A stretch of 64,000 nt of DNA from Sulfurospirillaceae bacterium (GTDB taxonomy: Bacteria > Campylobacterota > Campylobacteria > Campylobacterales > Sulfurospirillaceae), in assembly GCA_028684065.1 (NCBI GenBank), contig JAQUGO010000002.1, positions 1 to 64,000 of the forward strand, written 5' to 3'. The position numbers were made by a program, and so were the translations under genes. Shown one piece after another: positions 40,743 through 50,030 of the stretch (its first letter is position 1; every line of letters begins with the position of its first letter). The notes beneath the pieces were generated by a model. The model made no database searches, was not told the origin of the DNA, and was given only the letters and a program-made list of their open reading frames with translations.

Positions 40743-41609
40743 TTGCAAGCAGCCTATTCAAAAGCTTTGCTTTTTACCGTTATTGGTGTTTTTTTAATGA
40801 GTTTTGAATCATGGCTGATTCGGATAGCAAACGTCTCTGCGCAAACGGTGACTTTTTATTTCGGCCTCTTTATGTTTAGTGCGACATTTTTAGCACTTCT
40901 TAGTATTGAAAAAAGTCATATTTTCAATGTTTATACCAAAAATCCTAAACCTATCATCTTAAGCGCCCTATTTATGGGAACAAGCAATCTCTTTTTTGTG
41001 CTTGCTATTAAGCATACAACCGTAGCCAATGCTGTTTTTATCCTGAGCTCTGCCCCTATGGTTAGCTCTTTGATTGGTTATGTACTTTTTAGACGCAAAA
41101 CGCCTCGCCGTATTTTTGTCGCTACTTTTTTTGTTTTTATTGGACTTTTTATGATTCTCAGTGATGGTTTAGGAATGGGTCGATGGGAAGGAAATCTTTA
41201 TGCACTTTTGTGTGTGATCTCTTTTTCCTCTCTTTTTGCCGTTCTTGAAAATTATAAAAAGGTAAGCCGATTGGCATGTATTGGAGGCGGTGGTTTGTTC
41301 GCTTCTTTTTTAGCCTTCACAACAGCAACCATTGTGATTCCAGATACACATTCATTTTTAGTCATTTTATTTATGGGTGGAATTTTAACACCGATTTCTC
41401 GTGTCCTTATTGGTGCTGGGACCAAAGTGCTTGCATCGGTGGATGTAACGCTTCTTACGCTGATAGAAACGGTTTTAGCACCGATTTGGGTGTGGTTATT
41501 TTTAAACGAAGTCCCAGCATCTAGCACCCTTTATGGGGGTGCTATTATTATTGTAACACTGGTGATAAACTCATTACAAGCGCATCGAAGTTATACTAAC
41601 TATCCATAA
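40743..41609 (+). CDS. EamA/DMT-family transporter
   Basis: About 10 TM helices in two EamA-type halves; TTG start. Confidence 0.85.
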   Translation: MQAAYSKALLFTVIGVFLMSFESWLIRIANVSAQTVTFYFGLFMFSATFLALLSIEKSHIFNVYTKNPKPIILSALFMGTSNLFFVLAIKHTTVANAVFILSSAPMVSSLIGYVLFRRKTPRRIFVATFFVFIGLFMILSDGLGMGRWEGNLYALLCVISFSSLFAVLENYKKVSRLACIGGGGLFASFLAFTTATIVIPDTHSFLVILFMGGILTPISRVLIGAGTKVLASVDVTLLTLIETVLAPIWVWLFLNEVPASSTLYGGAIIIVTLVINSLQAHRSYTNYP

Positions 41610-42009
41610 CGTTGATTTGACCGTACAATGCATTTAGGTCACCGAGAACCCACGCATCAATAATCTTATCATTTTCAAATTTAAAGAATGAGGCACCCGA
41701 ATAGCGAATGCGATTTCCTGTGGGTTCAAAACCAAATAAACGTCCACTATGTGTTCCTGTATAAACAACACGAACAGCTGCTTTATCGCCTTCCACAACC
41801 ACATCTTCAATCACATGGTAAAGATTAGGAAAAGCACTAAAAAGCATTTTGGCATAATCACAAAAACCATTAATTCCTTCAACACGCATGCCGAGTGAAC
41901 CGCGAAAACTAATCGTAGAGTGTAAAAAGCGATTGGCTTGGTCTAATTTTTTCTCGTTCCATAGAACATCATAATACTCTTCGATAATTTGTCGTGGATT
42001 CTTTGACAT
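41596..42009 (-). CDS. SnoaL-like / ester cyclase-family protein
   Basis: About 137 aa; EEYYDVLWNEKKLDQANRFL...SFRG...GINGFCDYAKMLFSAFPNLYHVIED. Confidence 0.75.
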   Translation of the reverse strand: MSKNPRQIIEEYYDVLWNEKKLDQANRFLHSTISFRGSLGMRVEGINGFCDYAKMLFSAFPNLYHVIEDVVVEGDKAAVRVVYTGTHSGRLFGFEPTGNRIRYSGASFFKFENDKIIDAWVLGDLNALYGQINVMDS

Positions 42010-42264
42010 TTACTTTTTTCCCTTTTCTAAAGTCTCTTTACTTGGAGCTTTGTGCGCACTTTGTGTACTGCTCCCACCTTCATACCAACTCTCATATTCA
42101 TCATATTCATAAACAAACACTTTATCAAAACCTCGTGCTTCGAGTTCCGCATCAATATTTTGAGGACTAATACCCTTCTTTTTGCAGATTTCTAAAATAT
42201 CTTCAATATCTTCTTCAGGAATCCCACCGTAACGCATTTCTACTATTGCTTCATGTATCGTCAT
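42010..42264 (-). CDS. Hypothetical protein
   Basis: 84-aa ORF directly upstream of the SnoaL-like gene. Confidence 0.5.
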   Translation of the reverse strand: MTIHEAIVEMRYGGIPEEDIEDILEICKKKGISPQNIDAELEARGFDKVFVYEYDEYESWYEGGSSTQSAHKAPSKETLEKGKK

Positions 42265-42463
42265 AATTTATTCTCATCAAAATAAGACCTGTAAAACAAC
42301 AGGTACAAGACGTTTGAACATCTTCCAAACACAGCCAAATAACAACCATTGCTAAAATACTGAGCTAAAATTTCTGTACAAAACTCCTTACAACTATTTT
42401 TGAAATTATAGTCACATTTTTACAAAAAAAAGATAAAATTATTCACCAATTAAAAGAGTTCTG

Positions 42464-43357
42464 ATGCTTAAATCACTTTTTTTTCTTCTTTTGCTCTCAT
42501 TGTCGCTTTTTGGTATAGAAAACTATCAGGTTTTCATTAAGCAGTACCAAGCGGAAGATGGCCAATTATTTTTAACACTACGCCAATTTACTCGTGATTC
42601 AAAAACTTTTTATCTCACACTGAATACCTCAACGCTACAAACACGTATCGAACCTTTAGAGGTAATACGATTAATGCCGATAACCCAACAATGGCAAAAA
42701 AGTGAATTTGGAGAATTACTTTACAACGCAACAAAGCTCTCACGTTTTGGGGGAATTCGCGAAGCTACAAATCCCTTGCCTCATACCATTTTTTTAACGA
42801 TGGATATGTGTCCTTCTCAAAAAAGTGGCTACGAAGAAGAGTTTGTACATCACCTTACTCAGCGTTTTGGTAAAACACCTATTGCTATTGCGATGACATC
42901 GGCATGGCTCAAAGCGCACGAGAAAGAATTTGATGCACTTGCAAACAATCCTCTTTTAGATATCACGTGGATCAATCATACTCATACCCATTTTTACGAT
43001 CGAAATTTACCCAATGAAGAAAATTTTATGCGTCATGAGGGAACCAATGTCAAAGAAGAGATTTTGGGATTGGAACAAACATTAATCGAAAAAGGGGTAA
43101 CGCCTTCAGTCTTTTTCCGTTTTCCAGGTCTTATTGCCGATGAGAGCTTGATGAAAGCATTACGCGATACTTACTTTTTAATTCCGATTAGTTCACATGC
43201 ATGGATTGCCAAAAATGAAGCGATTAAAAGGGGAAGTATCATTCTTATTCATGGCAATAAAAACGAACATCAAGGCATTACGTTATTGGAACACAAACTT
43301 CCCTCTTTGGCTTCGACTTTTACATTTAAACCACTAAGAGAAGCTTTTGTCAAATAA
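42464..43357 (+). CDS. Exported polysaccharide deacetylase-like protein
   Basis: Signal peptide; LTMDMCPS; NHTHTHFYDRN; FFRFPG motifs. Confidence 0.75.
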   Translation: MLKSLFFLLLLSLSLFGIENYQVFIKQYQAEDGQLFLTLRQFTRDSKTFYLTLNTSTLQTRIEPLEVIRLMPITQQWQKSEFGELLYNATKLSRFGGIREATNPLPHTIFLTMDMCPSQKSGYEEEFVHHLTQRFGKTPIAIAMTSAWLKAHEKEFDALANNPLLDITWINHTHTHFYDRNLPNEENFMRHEGTNVKEEILGLEQTLIEKGVTPSVFFRFPGLIADESLMKALRDTYFLIPISSHAWIAKNEAIKRGSIILIHGNKNEHQGITLLEHKLPSLASTFTFKPLREAFVK

Positions 43358-43378
43358 GCCTTACATGTCAAGCTTATT
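43353..43378. terminator. Bidirectional hairpin with TTACATGT core between convergent genes
   Basis: aataagccttaca|tgtcaagcttatt, two mismatched pairs. Confidence 0.5.
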
Positions 43379-44141
43379 CGTAGTATTCACTGTCCATGAC
43401 ATCACTGACAAACATATGTCCTGGTGCATGCGTAATAGCAAAAGGTAATTTCATCTTTGCAATGACATTTTGAGGTGTAACACCACATGGCCAGAAAAGA
43501 GGAATTTCATCTGCCTTTATCTCTACACTATCACCATAATCGGGCTTTGCGATATCATTTACACCAATCATCTCAGGGTACCCCACCTGTATAGGGGAAC
43601 CATGCATTCTTGGAAAATGACTGGTCACCACACATGCATCGGCTACTTTTTCTTTTTTGACAGGACGCATACTGACGACCATTTCACCACTAAAGCCATC
43701 TACTTCATTGAGTTTGATATTAGTCCGATACATAGAAACATTTTTTTGCTCATCCACATAACGAAGCGGTATGCCATTTTGTATCAAGGCATTTTCAAAT
43801 GAAAAACTACACCCGATTAAAAAGAACACTAAATCAGACGTATAATACGGCGTAATATCCGTCACTTCCTCTACTACAACTCCATCTTTGAGTATATTAT
43901 AACGTGGAATATCGGTTAAGATATTAGCACCTTTGGCGATTATTTTTGAGGTAAATCCTTCATCAATGACTTCCAACACAGGGATTGCCTTGGCATTAGC
44001 ACGTGCAAATTTTTCAAAACTTTGAGCATATTCTCGTGGTAAGGCTACCATATTAGCCTGAACATACCCAGGGCACTGTCCACCTGTTGGTTTATCAAAT
44101 TTTCCTAGCGCAATTTGTTCACGTAATGCTTTTGGGTTCAT
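43374..44141 (-). CDS. DUF1445 putative hydro-lyase (D-glutamate cyclase-related)
   Basis: TGGQCPGYVQANMVALP, FLIGCSFSFENALIQNGIPLR, FWPCGVTPQNV, ITHAPGHMFVSD. Confidence 0.85.
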   Translation of the reverse strand: MNPKALREQIALGKFDKPTGGQCPGYVQANMVALPREYAQSFEKFARANAKAIPVLEVIDEGFTSKIIAKGANILTDIPRYNILKDGVVVEEVTDITPYYTSDLVFFLIGCSFSFENALIQNGIPLRYVDEQKNVSMYRTNIKLNEVDGFSGEMVVSMRPVKKEKVADACVVTSHFPRMHGSPIQVGYPEMIGVNDIAKPDYGDSVEIKADEIPLFWPCGVTPQNVIAKMKLPFAITHAPGHMFVSDVMDSEYYE

Positions 44142-44239
44142 GTCTATCCTTTTACATTATAAATTCAACTTTTTCATGAGATTGTAGCAGATTTTAGATA
44201 CAATTTTCGAATAAACTTTTTACATATAAAGGTAGTACT

Positions 44240-45070
44240 GTGGAATTTAAAACAACAGAAGATATTATTTTACAACACTCTACACGAGGTATGGATAAGA
44301 TACAAAAACATTTTCCCTACCAACATTGTCACAAAGCTGTAGAAGCTTTTTTAAAACAACCCAAAGGATGCATCTTTATTTATACTGGTTTTTATGTCGC
44401 TGGTTTTGCAGAAACCGATGGCCCAATCGGTGCATACTTTTTAGCCAAAACTTTTAAAACATTAGGTTACCGCCCTATCATTATTACGGATGCTTTTTGT
44501 GAAGGTTATTTTGAGCCCTATGAAACCATTTTTATTCCTATTGAAGGACTGGATAATACAGGCTATGAAGCCCTATTAGATACTTACCAACCAATGTGTC
44601 ACTTCTCGATTGAACGATGTGGACAAAATAATGATGGCAACTACCTCAACTCTCGTGGTGTTAATATCAAAGAATTTACAGCTCCGGTGGATGAGCTTTT
44701 CAAACGTGGCAATAAGCGTACCATAAGCATTGCTATCGGAGATGGTGGCAATGAAGTGGGTATGGGAAGCTTTGAAGAAGTGTTGCGTAACAAAGAGGAC
44801 TTTTTTGATTACTGTGCTGTTCCTTCTGATTTTCCAATTATTGCCTCTGTATCTAATTGGGGAGCATACGGCTTTATTGCGGAGCTTGAAAAAGCTTTAC
44901 ATGTACACCTTTTACCAAGTTTCAACGCAGTCGATGCTTACTTAGAATTTATCGTTTCAAAAGGCAGTGTTGATGGCATTAAACGTGAATCTGTTAAATC
45001 CGTTGACGGTAAAGAGTGGTCTATTGAAAAAGAGATATTAGATGCTTTAGAACATTTTGTAAAAGGATAA
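44240..45070 (+). CDS. DUF4392 / glutamate cyclase domain protein
   Basis: TGFYVAGFAETDGPIGAYFLAKTFKTLGYRPIIITD, GDGGNEVGMGSF, SNWGAYG. Confidence 0.8.
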   Translation: MEFKTTEDIILQHSTRGMDKIQKHFPYQHCHKAVEAFLKQPKGCIFIYTGFYVAGFAETDGPIGAYFLAKTFKTLGYRPIIITDAFCEGYFEPYETIFIPIEGLDNTGYEALLDTYQPMCHFSIERCGQNNDGNYLNSRGVNIKEFTAPVDELFKRGNKRTISIAIGDGGNEVGMGSFEEVLRNKEDFFDYCAVPSDFPIIASVSNWGAYGFIAELEKALHVHLLPSFNAVDAYLEFIVSKGSVDGIKRESVKSVDGKEWSIEKEILDALEHFVKG

Positions 45071-45073
45071 AAA

Positions 45074-45496
45074 ATGAAAGTGATTTGTCCCCATTGTCTA
45101 GCAACCAATAACATTCCAAAACTTGAAGTCTATAAAAAAGTGGATTGTGGCAAATGCAAAAAATCGTTTTTTGATGTTAAGCCAATTGAACTTAATAGCG
45201 ATACCATGGATAAAATCATCAGTCGCTCAGAAATTCCGGTTATCGTCGATTTTTGGGCGCCATGGTGTGGCCCATGCAAAAGTATGAGCCCCGTTTTTAA
45301 AAGAACAGCCAATGCCTTTCCTCTTAAAATGCTTTTTGCTAAAGTGAATGTTGAAGACGAAAAATTTCTAGGCACTCGCTTTAAAATTCGCTCCATCCCC
45401 ACCATCATCGTCTTCAAAAATGGTGCTGAAATCAACCGTACCACAGGGGCTATGGATGCTGAGAGTTTAGAAAAATACGTCGAGAGATTTATCTAA
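45074..45496 (+). CDS. Thioredoxin (TrxC/Trx2-like with N-terminal zinc ribbon)
   Basis: CPHCLATNNIP...CGKCKK zinc ribbon and WAPWCGPCKSM active site. Confidence 0.92.
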   Translation: MKVICPHCLATNNIPKLEVYKKVDCGKCKKSFFDVKPIELNSDTMDKIISRSEIPVIVDFWAPWCGPCKSMSPVFKRTANAFPLKMLFAKVNVEDEKFLGTRFKIRSIPTIIVFKNGAEINRTTGAMDAESLEKYVERFI

Positions 45497-45505
45497 ACTC
45501 TTCGA

Positions 45506-45527
45506 AGAGCCTTACATGTAAGGCTCT
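45506..45527. terminator. 22-nt perfect palindrome with TTACATGTAA core
   Basis: agagccttaca|tgtaaggctct between convergent thioredoxin and pseudogene. Confidence 0.55.
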
Positions 45528-45532
45528 GACAC

Positions 45533-45809
45533 TTACTTTTTGTTGGCTATGTTTAACATCCACTTTGCTATTTCATCGGTTGATTCACCTGAAGCGTTTA
45601 GGTGCGTAGCGTTTGGTTCATACAATGTGGCATAAGGATTTGGGAGTAGTGCTGTAAACATCTTTTGTTTGACTTTAAGCAAGTCCGGATACATGTTGTG
45701 TTGGTAACCCACCTTTACCATGCATCATGACAATACCAATTTTAGAAGAGAGTAATTCTTCGGCCAAAGCATGGGAGCTTAAAGAAAAAATGCAGAGTAA
45801 TACAAGCAT
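45533..45809 (-). pseudogene. Decayed exported alpha/beta hydrolase
   Basis: MLVLLCIFSLSSHALAEELLSSKIGIVMMHGKGG then frame change into GYQHNMYPDLLKVKQKMFTALLPN...STDEIAKWMLNIANKK; central hydrolase core missing. Confidence 0.7.
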
Positions 45810-45854
45810 ACTACGTAAATAGAAATAGTGCAATATGATAGACTCTTTGTCACT

Positions 45855-46559
45855 TTAATTAGGCGCGTTAACCCATTTTTTTATCTCTTGAGATAATTCT
45901 AAAGGTTTTTCTAAAGGCAACATGTGTGAGCCTCCTTCAAACTCTACAAATTCTGCATACTTGCTCTGTTTAGCAATGATTTGTAACCACAATTTACTAA
46001 TAAGCTCATCTTCTTTACTGTAACAAAAAGTGATGGGAATATGAAGCATAGCAATGTCCATGAGAAGATTTTCTCGTTTAACCATTGCATCGATTTGCTT
46101 CGTTAACACATCAACTCCTAATTCCATATACATCGTCTGAATCATATCAATCAAGGCTTGATTGGAATGGTTTTTTTTATCTAAAAGACTCATAATCCTA
46201 GTGTGACTTAAAGCTCTAAAACCATTGTTGAGGATATCATTTAATCCCTCCTCTCGCTTTCGAATCTCTTCAGGAGGAAAAGAACGAGGAGCGCTTCCTG
46301 CAAGAAAGAGTTTCCCTACTTTATGAGGATATTTTACTGTAAAAAAAGCAGAGAGATAACCACCCATTGAAAAACCAAAAAGATTGATTTTTTCTTCTTT
46401 AAAGTAAGGTAGCAAAGCATCCGCCATAGCATTAAAATTGTCTTCCATAGGAATAGGGACATGGACCAATTCGTAATGCTCATCAAAATAGGTGTAGAGC
46501 TTATCCCACAAGCGTTCATTGCACATTGAACCTGGTAAAAAATAGATTTTTGTTTTCAT
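45855..46559 (-). CDS. Alpha/beta fold hydrolase
   Basis: LPGSMCNERLWDKL, LFGFSMGGYLS nucleophile elbow, GGSHMLPLEKP. Confidence 0.88.
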   Translation of the reverse strand: MKTKIYFLPGSMCNERLWDKLYTYFDEHYELVHVPIPMEDNFNAMADALLPYFKEEKINLFGFSMGGYLSAFFTVKYPHKVGKLFLAGSAPRSFPPEEIRKREEGLNDILNNGFRALSHTRIMSLLDKKNHSNQALIDMIQTMYMELGVDVLTKQIDAMVKRENLLMDIAMLHIPITFCYSKEDELISKLWLQIIAKQSKYAEFVEFEGGSHMLPLEKPLELSQEIKKWVNAPN

Positions 46560-46683
46560 AGTAAAATGGTATCAAAATGCCTTTAAAAATACGGCTATTT
46601 AGCTGTAATTTTTCAAAATGAAATATTTTTAGGTACCTATTTACACATTTGTTATTATAACAGTACATTTTAAAGAAGGAGAC

Positions 46684-47040
46684 GTGATGATAATTGGGAA
46701 ATGTCCCTATTGCGATGGCAATGTCATCTCTCAAAAAATAAATGTTCAAGGCCAAAATGTTATCGTATATGCTTGTGAACATGCGAGAAAAGAGTATGAC
46801 CTTACCGAATCTTACGTTTTTAGTGCTGAGTCTACATGTCGATTTCGCATTTATTCCAATGCTTTAAAACGCTGGAATAAACGCTCGATTGGACACTATG
46901 AAATCAAAAGTCTTTTAGAAGAAGGGCAAATCAAAGTCAGGCTACACGGACGAAAAGGAACAAGAGAATATTTTAAATATGCCATTACAGATGAAGAATA
47001 TGGTATCTCTATTCTCTGGGATGAAGAAGTTTCTCTATAA
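46684..47040 (+). CDS. Small zinc-ribbon hypothetical protein (topoisomerase C4 zinc finger-like N-terminus)
   Basis: GKCPYCDGNVISQKINVQGQNVIVYACEHA. Confidence 0.55.
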   Translation: MMIIGKCPYCDGNVISQKINVQGQNVIVYACEHARKEYDLTESYVFSAESTCRFRIYSNALKRWNKRSIGHYEIKSLLEEGQIKVRLHGRKGTREYFKYAITDEEYGISILWDEEVSL

Positions 47041-48322
47041 TTTTAGGAGAAGGTTCATCAATATAATAACCTTGTGAATAGTCAATGCCAAGTTTTTTTA
47101 CAGCTGATAGAACTGTGCTGGAGTGAACAAATTCTGCAACCGTTTTAATGCCTAATTTTTTGGAAAAATCAACAATCGTTTCTACTACAATTTGTGCATT
47201 TTTATCGGTATCTAATGCTCTTATAAGGCTTCCATCAATTTTGATAAAATCTGGATGAAGATTGATAATATAGGAAAAATTTGAAAATCCACTTCCAAAA
47301 TCATCTATTGCAATTTTGACTCCATACCGTCTAATCTCCTTAAAAAAGCGCATGACCTTATCAAAATCATCTACATTTTCTGATTCAAGTAACTCAAACG
47401 TAACACGCTCTCCCATCTTTGAATCTTGAAGCACTTTTATAATATAGCCGTAAATTTGTTCGTTGATAATATCTTCAAAAGAGAGATTGATACTAAAATC
47501 ATACGGTACTTTTGAAAATATATCAAAACTTTTTTGGATAATTGTTTTGGTGATGATGTCATATACTTTTATCTTTTTAGCTACAGGGATAAAAGCATCA
47601 GGCGCGTGAATAGAACCTTGCCCATCAATCAGTCTTGAAAGTGATTCGAATTTAACAATTTTATTACTCTTATTATCAATAATAGGTTGGAAATAAGGAA
47701 CAATACCCGATAAATCTACAATAGCTTTACGAATTTTGGTAGCATAGGCAAGATTGTTTTCATACACTTGCGAAAGTTTCATTGTATCTTCATAAATCCA
47801 AAATTTCAAACGCTCTTCTTTAGCATATTTAAGTGCCATATTCACCTTCGAGAAGATATCACTTTGCACCTCTCCTGAACTCGAAGCAAAAGTACAATCC
47901 ACAAATATCTCTGTTTGTGCATAAGCATACTGTAAATGGGCTAAGTCTTTGGAGAGTTGTACCAAATAGTCTTTGAGTGTATAAAAGCTCATATGTTCTT
48001 GCTTAACGATAGCAAATTCATCTCCTGCAACTCTATAAATTGTTGCATCTTCAAGTGTTTGTTTGAGTGTATTGGCAAATGATTCCAAGATGAAATCGCC
48101 AACGATAAAACCGTAAAAATCATTCAAAAGTTTAAAGTTATCAATATTTACAACGATAAATGTAAAATGTCTTTTTGCTTCAAGATCGTGGCGTAATTTG
48201 TAAAGATTGGGAAGGGAAGTTAAAGGGTCAATGTAAAATTGCTCCATTAACGTTTTGCGTGTGCTGGCTAACTCAGTGCGTAGTTGTTTGCATTCTTTTT
48301 CATACAATAACTCTTTTTTCAC
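47009..48322 (-). CDS. GGDEF-EAL domain protein
   Basis: DPLTSLPNLYKLRHDL, VAGDEFAIVK; EAL-like FESLSRL, AIDDFGSGFSNFSYI, IKIDGSLI. Confidence 0.9.
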   Translation of the reverse strand: MKKELLYEKECKQLRTELASTRKTLMEQFYIDPLTSLPNLYKLRHDLEAKRHFTFIVVNIDNFKLLNDFYGFIVGDFILESFANTLKQTLEDATIYRVAGDEFAIVKQEHMSFYTLKDYLVQLSKDLAHLQYAYAQTEIFVDCTFASSSGEVQSDIFSKVNMALKYAKEERLKFWIYEDTMKLSQVYENNLAYATKIRKAIVDLSGIVPYFQPIIDNKSNKIVKFESLSRLIDGQGSIHAPDAFIPVAKKIKVYDIITKTIIQKSFDIFSKVPYDFSINLSFEDIINEQIYGYIIKVLQDSKMGERVTFELLESENVDDFDKVMRFFKEIRRYGVKIAIDDFGSGFSNFSYIINLHPDFIKIDGSLIRALDTDKNAQIVVETIVDFSKKLGIKTVAEFVHSSTVLSAVKKLGIDYSQGYYIDEPSPKIIEKLLHPRE

Positions 48323-48348
48323 ACAACGTTCCTTATCATAAAAAGGGC

Positions 48349-48726
48349 CTAAGGAGTCATTGTATCCAAATTCTGATAAAATTGATTCAATATTGTCGAA
48401 GGTTTTTCGCCTCGTTTGCTCATTTCTTGGAGTAATTGTAACTTATACGCCGCAACTTGAGTATCAAAGAAATTACTCTTTGTGAGAAAATTTAAATTAT
48501 CAACACCTAAGGCATCCATAGCACCTAAAACCTCTGGAGAAGTGATACTTGCAAAGGTATCTTGGTTTATTAAATTGGTTAACCAGCTATTATCACCTTC
48601 ATTAACACTATGAGAATCATAATGCACTAAAAAGTCCTCAAAACTGCCTTCGCCTTTTTTCATAGCATTGTACAACCCGTAGTTAATCGCCGCCAGAGGG
48701 TCTACTTCAAATAATCTATTATCCAT
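48349..48726 (-). CDS. Hypothetical protein
   Basis: 125-aa ORF, fits between flanking genes. Confidence 0.45.
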   Translation of the reverse strand: MDNRLFEVDPLAAINYGLYNAMKKGEGSFEDFLVHYDSHSVNEGDNSWLTNLINQDTFASITSPEVLGAMDALGVDNLNFLTKSNFFDTQVAAYKLQLLQEMSKRGEKPSTILNQFYQNLDTMTP

Positions 48727-48777
48727 GGTTTATCCTTTGAAATGTAGAAGCAAAAAATAGTCCCTCTGGTACTTTTT

Positions 48778-49521
48778 TTAGTGTAACGTTTCTTTTAAAA
48801 ATTCACTAAAACGTCTCCATGATTTTTTATCGGCATCTTCACGGTATCTATCGGTGTCAAATACCGTAAAAGCATGTGGAGCTCCACTGTACGTTGTCAT
48901 TTCATGCTTGACACCTGCTTTTTCCAACTCTTTTGCTAAGGTCGCAAATTCATCTAAGCTTACACTTTGATCGGCTGAGCCATGAAAGACAAGAATAAAG
49001 CCTTTATTTTTAGAATAATCTTCATCTTTTGGGGTAGCTAGACCTCCGTGAAAACTCACAAAAGCTTTCATGTCTGCACCCGAACGAGCCATTTCTAAAA
49101 TCGCTGCGCCACCAAAACAATACCCTATTCCCACAGCATTGTTAACATTAGCACCTAAAGATTTTGCGGTACGCAACCCTGCATCTAAAAGTTTGCGCAT
49201 TTTTGCACGGTCTTTATAAAGAGCTGCAGTAAATGCTTTTTTTTCTTCAAGGCTTACAGGTCGTGTATCTTTGCCAAAAAGGTCCACGGCAAATGCAGCA
49301 TAACCTAGTTTATTGAGCATTTCTACTCTTTTGATTTCATAGGCATTGAGTCCATCCCAATCGTGAACAATGAACACTAAAGGTGCTTTTTTGGAAGGGC
49401 TACTGTAATATCCTTCATAGACTTTACCATCCACTTCATACGTCACAAAAGGACTTGATTTGGCAATCGCACCGACAGTAAAAAGAGAGACCATCAATAA
49501 GGCATAAAAGCTTTTTTTCAT
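48778..49521 (-). CDS. Exported dienelactone hydrolase-family protein
   Basis: Signal peptide; VFIVHDWDGLN, GIGYCFGGAAILEMARSG, GAPHAFTVFD. Confidence 0.9.
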   Translation of the reverse strand: MKKSFYALLMVSLFTVGAIAKSSPFVTYEVDGKVYEGYYSSPSKKAPLVFIVHDWDGLNAYEIKRVEMLNKLGYAAFAVDLFGKDTRPVSLEEKKAFTAALYKDRAKMRKLLDAGLRTAKSLGANVNNAVGIGYCFGGAAILEMARSGADMKAFVSFHGGLATPKDEDYSKNKGFILVFHGSADQSVSLDEFATLAKELEKAGVKHEMTTYSGAPHAFTVFDTDRYREDADKKSWRRFSEFLKETLH

Positions 49522-49623
49522 CGAGCACTCCTTAAATAATATTGTTGTGATAGTTTAAGATAGATGAGTTAAAAAAGTGTGTAGAAATTTATCTAAGTAG
49601 GGATTTTAAGTCTAAAAAAAAGA

Positions 49624-49698
49624 TGGAGCGGGCGACGGGAATCGAACCCGCTACTTTCAGCTTGGGAAGCTAACACTCTACCGATGAGTTACGCCCGC
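49624..49698 (-). tRNA. tRNA-Gly (anticodon CCC)
   Basis: gcgggcgtaactcatcggtagagtgttagc TTCCCAA gctgaaagtagcgggttcgattcccgtcgcccgctcca. Confidence 0.9.
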
Positions 49699-49706
49699 AT
49701 AAAGAG

Positions 49707-49925
49707 TTATTGTTGCTCCGCCTTAAGCCTTGCATATTCTTGCTGGCTTAATTCAAAAGTCTGTCCATTGTCAAGACTTTTGAGTTTTTTTTCAACTTTA
49801 TGCCTCTCATAAAACTCATGTAATGCTTGTGCAATAACCTCTTCTTTGGAGAGTTCAAGGTGTGCTGTGACATTGTCTAAGATATTACATGTAGGACGAT
49901 CAAGTGTTAAAGATAAAAGTGGCAT
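49707..49925 (-). CDS. Small RHH/CopG-like hypothetical protein
   Basis: SLTLDRPTCNILDNVTAHLELSKEEVIAQALHEFYERH resembles RHH. Confidence 0.5.
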   Translation of the reverse strand: MPLLSLTLDRPTCNILDNVTAHLELSKEEVIAQALHEFYERHKVEKKLKSLDNGQTFELSQQEYARLKAEQQ

Positions 49926-50030
49926 AGATAAAATATCCTCTCGGCTATAAAATTTTTAAATTGCGTTATTATACTGTATCATTCCCAAAAAAATAGCTAA
50001 GTTTTACACTTAGTACCTCTCCCTAAGCAT

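Noticed and set aside
42285-42310. Short inverted repeat acctgt-aaaaca-acaggt
   Set aside because: Only about 6-bp arms; not distinguishable from chance.
47009-48322. Degenerate EAL motif (ESL) in the GGDEF-EAL protein
   Set aside because: Remaining EAL motifs look intact and ESL variants occur; not strong enough to call inactive or novel.
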